Assembly: GCA_002500505.1 (NCBI GenBank)
Contig: DLRM01000052.1
Location: 1 to 23,225 of the forward strand
DNA length: 23,225 nt
DNA from: Planctomycetes bacterium UBA7888
GTDB lineage: Bacteria; Planctomycetota; UBA1135
Direction: 5' to 3'
Part shown: positions 15,037-21,673 of the stretch, one piece after another
How the letters are laid out: every line of letters starts with the position of its first letter
Position numbering within the stretch: position 1 is the stretch's first letter
Program-made: the position numbers and the translations under genes
Notes under the pieces: model-generated
What the model saw: only the letters and a program-made list of their open reading frames with translations
Database searches by the model: none
Told to the model about the DNA's origin: nothing

Positions 15037-15356
15037 CTAAACGTAAGAGTCAGCCCACTTCCGTAGGGGAGATAATTAGCCGAGTGCTTCACAAGAGGGG
15101 CTGGACCCGGACTGTTGCTCACCGAACAGTTTTTAGCGCCTGGGGGAGAGTGGCCCCCGAAACTATTGCAGCTCGATCAAAGCCCCTTTCCTTCCGCTCA
15201 GGAAAACTCCTTGTCGCAGTTTCATCTGCACCCCTTCTGGAAGAACTTCGATGTTTCCGCTCAGGCGAGTTTCTCAATCTTCTTAACGGCGAACTATCTC
15301 GCGATCCAGATGGAAAAAACGTCGTAGTGAGCGAGATTGAGTTCCGCCGCAACTAA
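15033..15356 (+). CDS. DciA-like protein (DUF721), probable replicative helicase loader/operator
   Basis: This 107-residue protein fits the DUF721/DciA family: an N-terminal helical part, W-x2-V-APETIAARSKPLSFRSGKLLVAVSSAPLLEELRCF, then LLNGELSRDPDGKNVVVSEIEFR. DciA is the ancestral partner of DnaB helicase in bacteria without DnaC or DnaI. The position between dnaN and gyrB fits its usual genomic place. It starts at GTG, overlapping the dnaN stop by 4 nt. Seen: length, motif spacing and context. The function is inferred from family. Confidence 0.82.
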   Translation: MTKRKSQPTSVGEIISRVLHKRGWTRTVAHRTVFSAWGRVAPETIAARSKPLSFRSGKLLVAVSSAPLLEELRCFRSGEFLNLLNGELSRDPDGKNVVVSEIEFRRN

Positions 15357-15391
15357 GCGCAGCGACTTACTTCGGAAATTTAGCCAAAGTC

Positions 15392-17791
15392 ATGGCAAAA
15401 AATAAACAACAAAAATACGACTCTCAGTCCATCCAGTTCTTAAAGGATTTGGAAGGCGTCCGGGTGCGCCCCGCGATGTACATCGGGGACACAGACTTCC
15501 GCGGTTTCCACCACCTGTTGTGGGAAATTGTGGACAACTCTGTAGATGAGGCCTTGGCCGGTTACTGCGACACGGTTCACATCACACTAAACGACGATGG
15601 TTCCGCTACGGTTACAGACAACGGGCGCGGTATCCCAGTTGATATTCATCCAGAAGAGGGTGTGCCTGCCGTTGAGCTTGTAATGACAAAGCTCCATGCG
15701 GGCGGCAAGTTTGACGGAAAGGCCTACGCAGTTTCAGGAGGCCTACACGGCGTGGGAATTTCTGTGGTGAACGCTCTTTCTGAGTGGATGGACGTTGAAG
15801 TGTTTAAAGAAGAAAAGGTTCATCACATGGGCTTTTCTAGAGGCCTCAAAACAACAGACCTTAAAGTTACCGGTTCTACCGAGCGAAAAGGAACACGTGT
15901 AACCTTCCGTCCGGACCGCGAGATTTTTACCCACGAGGGATTTGACTACGACGTCGTTCACAATCGCCTAAGAGAGATGGCCTATTTAATGGGTGCGGCT
16001 GGGCTAAAAATTGAGTTAGAAGACGCACAGAGCGGAAAGAAAGACACGTTTCACTATCCCGAGGGATTAACGGCATACATTAAGGACCTTACCGAAGGCA
16101 AAGAGTCGATTACCGAAGTGGTTCATTTCAACAAAGATGTTGCGCACGACGGAAAAAATTATGGCGTGGAAATCGCCCTCCGCTATACCAACGATTGGCA
16201 TGAGGGTGTTTTTACTTTTGCCAATAACATCCGGACCCTTGAGGGAGGCACACATCTCTCCGGTTTTCGTTCTGGACTAACCAGAACACTGAACGCCTGG
16301 CTGAAGCAGTCGGACTTGCTTAAGAAGGGTGATGCGCCCAGCGGGGATGACTATAAAGCGGGCTTGTACGCCGTCATTTCAATCAAGATCCCCGAGCCGC
16401 AGTTTGAAGGACAAACGAAGAGCAAGCTTGGCTCGCGAGAGGCCACCCCAGTTGTCGAGACAGTTGTCAATAAGGAGTTTTCAAACTACCTTGACGAACA
16501 CCCGGAAGCCGCGCGCGCCATTATCAGAAAGGCTCTCCTCGCCCGCGATGCCCGCGAAGCCGCCCGGAAGCAGCGCGACCTGGTGCGCCGGAAGGGCGCT
16601 CTTTCTTCCGGTTCTTTGCCCGGGAAGCTAGCAGACTGCCAGTCTCGAGATCGCGAGCTGACCGAGCTGTACATCGTGGAAGGAGATTCTGCGGGGGGCT
16701 CTGCAAAAACCGGCCGGGACCGTACTTACCAAGCGATTCTTCCCTTGCGAGGCAAGCTTATTAACGTTGAAAAAAACAGCGCAAACAGAGTTCTTGCGAA
16801 CCAAGAACTCCAGACGCTAATTCAGGCCATTGGCGCGGGAGTAGGCGACGAGTTTGATTTGGACAGAGTTCGGTATGGGAAAATCATCATCATGACCGAC
16901 GCCGATGTGGACGGTTCCCACATTCGCACTCTCATTTTGACATTCCTTTTCCGCCAAATGAAGCCGCTTGTTGAGGCTGGCCGCGTTTATGTTGCCCAGC
17001 CACCCCTTTATCTTCTTAAAAAGAAGGGCGCAAAGAACGGAAAGTACATTCAAAACGACGAGGACCTCCGAAGCTCTTTACTGGACCTCGGCATGAAAGA
17101 TTGCCAACTTGAAGGCTCAACGGAGCTCGATGCCGCCGCTCTTGGGGCCACGATTCCCTCTTTGCGTTCGCTTGAAAAAACGATGCAGGGTTTCCGCGGC
17201 GAACGACGCGGAATTTCTGCGGAAGACTACCTTAAATCCTTAGACTCCAAAAAAGGATTGCCCGCGCACATGGTTTTTGAAACCGAAACAGAAAAGGCAA
17301 ACATGTTTTGGAGCGATTCCGATCGCGATAAGTGGCTTTCTAGTCGTGAAGGCGCCAAAGTTTGGGAAGGCCCCGACTCAGCCGTGCCTCGCGAAGAAGC
17401 CGAGCTCTTGTCCTTCTCTTTCCACGAAAATGGTGAAATTCTCGCTGCCCTAGAAGCGGTTCGCGAAGCCGGCTTTACCGGAGACGGTCCTTGGAAAGTG
17501 GTTGCTGGCAAGGAATCGCAAGAGGCTACCTGGCCGATAGGCGTTCTCCAGCGCGTTCGCAGCATGGGCCAAAAGTTCGCTGACGTCCAGCGGTACAAAG
17601 GTCTAGGGGAAATGAACCCAGAACAGCTTTGGGAGTCCACGATGGATCCAGAAAAGCGCGCGCTTATTCGAATTGTCCTCGAAGATGCCTTTGAGGCCGA
17701 CCGCATATTTTCGATGCTTATGGGAGACGAAACTGAGCCCCGTCGCCGCTACATCGAGGCCAACGCTTTAGAGGTCTCCGTAGACATCTAA
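15392..17791 (+). CDS. gyrB: DNA gyrase subunit B
   Basis: This is the ATPase and TOPRIM subunit of gyrase, which adds negative supercoils. The GHKL ATPase domain shows EIVDNSVDEALAGY, VTDNGRGIPVD and GGLHGVGISVVNALS. The transducer has QTKSKLGSRE. The TOPRIM domain has YIVEGDSAGGSAK (near residue 430) and MTDADVDGSHIRTL (near 500). RYKGLGEMNPEQLWESTMDP (734-753) is the gyrase C-terminal motif. At 799 residues it matches the long form (like E. coli), carrying an extra segment of about 150-170 residues between TOPRIM and RYKGLGEMN; short-form GyrB proteins are about 640. The gap to the DUF721 gene is 35 bp. Its stop overlaps the convergent feoB stop by 4 nt. Confidence 0.97.
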   Translation: MAKNKQQKYDSQSIQFLKDLEGVRVRPAMYIGDTDFRGFHHLLWEIVDNSVDEALAGYCDTVHITLNDDGSATVTDNGRGIPVDIHPEEGVPAVELVMTKLHAGGKFDGKAYAVSGGLHGVGISVVNALSEWMDVEVFKEEKVHHMGFSRGLKTTDLKVTGSTERKGTRVTFRPDREIFTHEGFDYDVVHNRLREMAYLMGAAGLKIELEDAQSGKKDTFHYPEGLTAYIKDLTEGKESITEVVHFNKDVAHDGKNYGVEIALRYTNDWHEGVFTFANNIRTLEGGTHLSGFRSGLTRTLNAWLKQSDLLKKGDAPSGDDYKAGLYAVISIKIPEPQFEGQTKSKLGSREATPVVETVVNKEFSNYLDEHPEAARAIIRKALLARDAREAARKQRDLVRRKGALSSGSLPGKLADCQSRDRELTELYIVEGDSAGGSAKTGRDRTYQAILPLRGKLINVEKNSANRVLANQELQTLIQAIGAGVGDEFDLDRVRYGKIIIMTDADVDGSHIRTLILTFLFRQMKPLVEAGRVYVAQPPLYLLKKKGAKNGKYIQNDEDLRSSLLDLGMKDCQLEGSTELDAAALGATIPSLRSLEKTMQGFRGERRGISAEDYLKSLDSKKGLPAHMVFETETEKANMFWSDSDRDKWLSSREGAKVWEGPDSAVPREEAELLSFSFHENGEILAALEAVREAGFTGDGPWKVVAGKESQEATWPIGVLQRVRSMGQKFADVQRYKGLGEMNPEQLWESTMDPEKRALIRIVLEDAFEADRIFSMLMGDETEPRRRYIEANALEVSVDI

Positions 17792-19674
17792 GCGAACACT
17801 AAATAGCAAATCCATGCGGTGAGCCAGGCAAAGCTGGTTTGGTAGACAAGAGCGAAGATGGCCCATTTCCAGGATGCGGTTTCGCGAGCAATGACCACAA
17901 TGGTGGAAACGCACTGGAGTGCGAAAACGAAGAAAACCAAGAGTGCCATTGCAGAAGCCAGCGAAAGCGGTGGCTTGCCCGTGACAGAGTCAGGCTTTGT
18001 GAGGACTTCACCAAGGCCGGAGACATCGCCCTCATCACCCGAAAAGGCATAAACCTGGACGAGAGTAGAAACGATGACTTCGCGTGCAGCGAAAGATCCA
18101 ATGAGCCCAATCCCAACTCGCCAATCCCAGTCCATCGGGGCAATTGCGGGTTCCAAGGCCTTACCCATAGATGCCGCGTAACTAGATTCAATTTGTTGCC
18201 GCTGGTGAGCAGCCGAATCTAAGTCGACAGAGTTCTCTACCTTAGGATAATTTAAGAGGAACCAAAGCAAAACAGACATGCCCAAAATTACAGTGCCCGC
18301 TCGTCGCAGAAACATTTTGATGCGCCGCCAAACTTGGAGAGCAATCGAGGCGAGGGACGGAAAGCGATAAGGGGGAAGCTCCAAGTAGAAAGGCAAAGTG
18401 GCGCCTCGCAAAAGCCCCCGCTTAAAAACGGCAGCAAACAACAATGCTGACAATGCGCCCAAAAGATAGAGGGCCATTAGGACAACGCCCTGCAAAGTTA
18501 TTGGGCCAAAAACTGTGGTTGCAGGAATGAAGGTCGCAATCAGGAGAGCGTAAACTGGCAAACGAGCCGAACAAGTCATCAAAGGAGCAACCAAAACAGT
18601 AGCAAGGCGGTCGCGCGGAGAAGGAATGGTGCGCGTTGCCAAGATTCCAGGGACTGCGCAAGCGTATGAAGAAAGGAGGCTAATAAAACAGCGGCCCTCC
18701 AAGCCAACCCACCCCATTAATCGGTCCATGACAAAGGCGGCGCGCGCCATGTAGCCACAAGCCTCAAAGAAAAAGATTAAGGCGAAGAGAAGGGCAATCT
18801 GGGGAATAAACACCACCACCGCTCCGACCCCGCGAACGATTCCGTCTGCAAGCAAAGAAGTTCCCCAACCAGAAGGCATTACCGCTACTAACCAATCAGC
18901 AATAGCTTCGACGCCACCACTTAACGCATCCATTGCAGGTGCCGCCCAAGAAAAGATAGCCTGGAAGAAAAGAAGAACAAAAGTAAAGAAAACGAGTCCT
19001 CCCCAAAGAGGATGAAGCAAAATTGAATCCAGGCGTTTGGTCAGCTTGCTATCGGAGAGATTTTTGCGAGTGATTTTTTGGAGGAGAGCGTCTGCCCAAG
19101 CGAAGCGAGCCTCCGTTCCTTTCTCGGGTAGTTCTCGAGCCATCCCCCAACTGTCGTGTCGGCCAAGCTGATCGCGCAAATCGTCAACTCCAATTCCCTT
19201 GTTTCCTACAACCGGAATGACCGCAATTCCTAGCTCTCGGCGGAGCTCCATAATGTCAATTTCGCCACCACGAGCCTTGAGTTCATCCACCATGGTCAGA
19301 ACAAGGCAGGTGCGCAAGCCCGCCTGGAGAACTTCCGCAATAAAAGGAAGCGAACGCTCTAGGGTTGTGGCATCAGCAATAATGGCTACGGCATCTGGCT
19401 GGGATTCTCCTTCCATTTCACCGCGAAGCACCTTTACAGCGACCGCCTCATCTTCCGAGATAGCGTGCAAGCTATATGTTCCAGGAAGGTCTACTAAGGC
19501 GACTGGGCCGTGGGGAGTTGGGGCTTGCCCAACTCGGCGGTCGACCGTCACGCCAGGATAGTTACCGGTCTTGCCCCGCATTCCCGTGAGCGCATTAAAA
19601 AGGGTGGTTTTCCCCGAGTTCGGGCTGCCAATCAGGGCGATTCGCGCCCTAGGAGTTGGGCTTGGAGGGGTCAT
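17788..19674 (-). CDS. feoB: Ferrous iron transporter FeoB
   Basis: This is the GTPase-linked Fe2+ uptake permease. The N-terminal G domain has G1 GSPNSGKTT (16-24), G2 GNYPGVTVD (37-45), G3 DLPGTYSL (62-69), a G4-position TMVD (127-130) where the usual motif is N-x-x-D, and a G5-region GNKGIG. After residue about 220 come multiple membrane helices with Gate segments: CGYMARAAFVMDR, LLSSYACAVPGILATRTI and APLMTCSARLPVYALLI. At 628 residues it is shorter than E. coli FeoB (773). The Thr in place of Asn in the G4 motif could alter guanine specificity. Its start overlaps the feoA stop by 4 nt, so the pair form an operon. Confidence 0.95.
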   Translation of the reverse strand: MTPPSPTPRARIALIGSPNSGKTTLFNALTGMRGKTGNYPGVTVDRRVGQAPTPHGPVALVDLPGTYSLHAISEDEAVAVKVLRGEMEGESQPDAVAIIADATTLERSLPFIAEVLQAGLRTCLVLTMVDELKARGGEIDIMELRRELGIAVIPVVGNKGIGVDDLRDQLGRHDSWGMARELPEKGTEARFAWADALLQKITRKNLSDSKLTKRLDSILLHPLWGGLVFFTFVLLFFQAIFSWAAPAMDALSGGVEAIADWLVAVMPSGWGTSLLADGIVRGVGAVVVFIPQIALLFALIFFFEACGYMARAAFVMDRLMGWVGLEGRCFISLLSSYACAVPGILATRTIPSPRDRLATVLVAPLMTCSARLPVYALLIATFIPATTVFGPITLQGVVLMALYLLGALSALLFAAVFKRGLLRGATLPFYLELPPYRFPSLASIALQVWRRIKMFLRRAGTVILGMSVLLWFLLNYPKVENSVDLDSAAHQRQQIESSYAASMGKALEPAIAPMDWDWRVGIGLIGSFAAREVIVSTLVQVYAFSGDEGDVSGLGEVLTKPDSVTGKPPLSLASAMALLVFFVFALQCVSTIVVIARETASWKWAIFALVYQTSFAWLTAWICYLVFA

Positions 19675-19922
19675 TGGGGAGAAGTCGACAGCCCAACCAA
19701 CACTTTTGCCGCTTCGGTAGGCCGAAGACAGAGCTGGTAGCCACGTAGAGAAAAAATCATGGGGCCGCCAAAAGGGGCCTGGCGCAGAAGCTCAACGGAA
19801 GTGCCGCGAGTGAGCCCTAATTCTCGCAGCCGGTCGGCGGCGGCCCCGTTGCCGACGACTTCCCGAACGATGCCCCGATGGTTTAGGGCAAGCGTTGCGA
19901 GAGAGGGCTCGGAAGGGCTCAT
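19671..19922 (-). CDS. feoA: FeoA, SH3-like partner of FeoB
   Basis: The 83-residue protein fits FeoA: an SH3-like beta fold with the LRELGLTRGTSVELLRQAP core and a final segment ISLRG-like (FSLRGYQLCLRPTEAAKVLV). FeoA supports FeoB-mediated iron uptake in the cytoplasm. The TGA stop and the feoB ATG overlap (ATGA). No FeoC gene is present. A TATAAT promoter lies 30-58 bp upstream. Confidence 0.92.
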   Translation of the reverse strand: MSPSEPSLATLALNHRGIVREVVGNGAAADRLRELGLTRGTSVELLRQAPFGGPMIFSLRGYQLCLRPTEAAKVLVGLSTSPQ

Positions 19923-19951
19923 TAATGCGACAGGGTTTCAGTAACTTGCGC

Positions 19952-19980
19952 ATTATAGAGTGGACAGCGAGTTTTGTCCG
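19952..19980 (-). promoter_or_regulatory. Promoter of feoA-feoB
   Basis: On the minus strand, a perfect -10 TATAAT (19952-19957) is spaced 17 bp from CGGACA (19975-19980), a 4/6 match to TTGACA. The predicted start is about 20-25 nt before the feoA ATG. No Fur-box consensus is obvious by eye. Confidence 0.6.
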
Positions 19981-20018
19981 CCCCAAGAGGTTGGTTTCAG
20001 CGAGGATAGGATAGGCTC

Positions 20019-20723
20019 ATGCAAACAGTCATGTCTTCTAAACAAGCCGCCGGAAATGCCGCCGCCTCACTCGTCGAGGATGGAATGATTCTTGGTTTGG
20101 GCACCGGTTCCACAGTGACCTATTTTCTGGACGCAGTTGCCTTACGGATGAACGCCGAGGGCCTGAATCTTAAGGGGGTTCCCACGAGCGAAGACACTGC
20201 TGAAAAAGCGCGTGGACTAGGAATTGTCCTTTCCACACTAGAAGAAACACCCGAACTCGATTTGGTTGTAGACGGCGCCGATGAAGTAGACGCAGCATTT
20301 CGGCTTATAAAAGGCGGCGGCGGCGCCCTTCTGCGCGAAAAAATTGTGGCATCTGCCGGCGCCAAAGTGGCGATTATTGTGGGAGAGGGGAAGCGAGTCG
20401 AGCGTCTCGGCACGACCTTTCTTTTACCCGTAGAAATTTTACCCTTCGGTCATACGACGACCGCCCAAAAGGTAGCGGCCCAAGGTTGCCAGCCCTTTTT
20501 GCGCACGACCGACGAGGAGGGCACTCTCATGGTGACAGATAATGGAAACTATATCTTGGACTGCAAGTTTGAAGAGGGGATCCAAAACCCAGAAGAGCTT
20601 CACCGTGCGCTTTCGGAAATCCCAGGCGTGGCAGAGGTAGGATTATTTCTAAACCATTGCGATATCTTGGTTGAAGGTTTGATTGATGGGACCGCTCGAA
20701 TTCGCGAACGAAACGAATCATGA
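20019..20723 (+). CDS. rpiA: Ribose-5-phosphate isomerase A
   Basis: It interconverts ribose-5-phosphate and ribulose-5-phosphate in the pentose phosphate pathway. Seen: GLGTGSTVTYF (26-36), the phosphate-binding loop; GVPTSEDTAEKAR (53-65); DGADEVD (85-91) with the catalytic Asp pair; KGGGGALLREK (98-108) with catalytic K98 and E107. The 234 residues are a normal length. A purine-rich AGGATAGG sits just before the ATG and may act as Shine-Dalgarno. A second in-frame ATG lies four codons later. Its stop overlaps the next gene's start (ATGA). Confidence 0.95.
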   Translation: MQTVMSSKQAAGNAAASLVEDGMILGLGTGSTVTYFLDAVALRMNAEGLNLKGVPTSEDTAEKARGLGIVLSTLEETPELDLVVDGADEVDAAFRLIKGGGGALLREKIVASAGAKVAIIVGEGKRVERLGTTFLLPVEILPFGHTTTAQKVAAQGCQPFLRTTDEEGTLMVTDNGNYILDCKFEEGIQNPEELHRALSEIPGVAEVGLFLNHCDILVEGLIDGTARIRERNES

Positions 20724-21313
20724 AAGAGCTTTACTCCCTTTCTGCCGAAGAACTAGAAACTCGGCTTCTTGGTGCTGTTGGCGACAATACTTGGCCACCC
20801 ATTCACAAGGCGGTTGAGCTTGCCAAAGATAAACATACAGGCCAACTGCGCAAGGATGGCTCCGAGTTCGTCACCCACCCCTTCCGCGTAGCGCTTCTTT
20901 TGTTAGAGGTTGGGAATCTCAACGACCCCAACTTGCTGTGCGCCGCCGTCCTCCACGACATTGTGGAAGACACCGAGCTGAATTGCGATGACCTTATGGG
21001 AGATTTCGGATCCAAGGTTGCCGACTTAGTGCGAAGCATGACTCTGCCCGACCTGCGAGACGGTCAGTCCAAGTCCGACCGCGACCAAGCTCACTTTTCC
21101 GCCCTTTCCTGGGATGGCCGCGACTCTCAAATTCTCCGTTCTTCCGACCGCCTGGACAACATTTTGTCGCTAAACGACGATTTTCCACCTGACCGCCTGA
21201 CGGACTACTTGGCCGACACTCGCAAGGGCCTTCTTCCCCTTACTTTGGCTTGCAATACTGCGATTTACCACGCCCTGAACGACTCTTTGGCTGCAAGCGG
21301 CTGTCCTGAATAG
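20720..21313 (+). CDS. HD-domain phosphohydrolase, small alarmone hydrolase-like (SpoT/MESH1 type)
   Basis: The 197-residue protein has a RelA/SpoT-type hydrolase pattern: a LRKDGSEFVTHPFRVALLL segment with R44 and H53, LCAAVLHDIVEDT (73-85) giving H79-D80 and E83-D84, and later SSDRLDNI (141-148) with D143 and N147. No synthetase domain is present. Small alarmone hydrolases cleave (p)ppGpp or NADPH-type substrates; which applies here cannot be read. The family is also used for general HD phosphohydrolases. It overlaps rpiA by 4 nt (ATGA), suggesting one transcript. It is in the same frame as the next ORF, separated by one TAG. Confidence 0.78.
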   Translation: MKELYSLSAEELETRLLGAVGDNTWPPIHKAVELAKDKHTGQLRKDGSEFVTHPFRVALLLLEVGNLNDPNLLCAAVLHDIVEDTELNCDDLMGDFGSKVADLVRSMTLPDLRDGQSKSDRDQAHFSALSWDGRDSQILRSSDRLDNILSLNDDFPPDRLTDYLADTRKGLLPLTLACNTAIYHALNDSLAASGCPE

Positions 21314-21358
21314 GAAGCCTCCCGAAAAACAAAATATTGTGTCCCGCCTACGGGGGTT

Positions 21359-21673
21359 TTGGTTCTAGATGGGAGAACGGCCGAACCGAGTATCTATCCC
21401 AAAAGGGCAATAATCCCTACCTCCAAAATAAACCCACCGCCCCACAGGCGAGTAACCCAAGCGGGGAAGCCCCCCGCCCCAGAAAAGGGAGAGCAATTGG
21501 CTTTCGCAATTGGCCGACTTGCCCCCCGGGAACGAACGTTGTTTTGTGCCTACCTCAAAGGGGAGCCCTATTCGCTAACCGCCCAACGCTTTGGCATCAC
21601 AGAGAACGAAGTTCGAGAGTCCCTTTCTCGCACCATAAAACAGGTGCGGGAAATAGAACGTCAAATTTTCTAG
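21359..21673 (+). CDS. Small sigma-70 region 4-like helix-turn-helix protein
   Basis: The 104-residue ORF has a disordered basic, Pro-rich N-terminus, then a region-4-type helix-turn-helix over about the last 55 residues: AIGRLAPRERTLFCAYLKG, YSLTAQRFGITENEVRESLS, RTIKQVREIERQ. This matches the C-terminal domain of ECF or group 2 sigma factors, but region 2 is absent, so it cannot act as a full sigma. It could be a DNA-binding regulator or part of a split factor. The assumed start is TTG; no better start or Shine-Dalgarno is seen. Its reading frame continues that of the HD gene after a TAG stop. Its TAG stop overlaps the MFS transporter stop by 4 nt. Confidence 0.6.
   Translation: MVLDGRTAEPSIYPKRAIIPTSKINPPPHRRVTQAGKPPAPEKGEQLAFAIGRLAPRERTLFCAYLKGEPYSLTAQRFGITENEVRESLSRTIKQVREIERQIF

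Noticed and set aside
16043..16060. GTTTCAC-like half of a parS site in gyrB
   Set aside because: Only one half matches; the other arm is absent.
17227..17706. 159-codon minus-strand frame within gyrB
   Set aside because: Antisense shadow of the long-form GyrB insert and C-terminus; Ser/Arg-rich without a domain.
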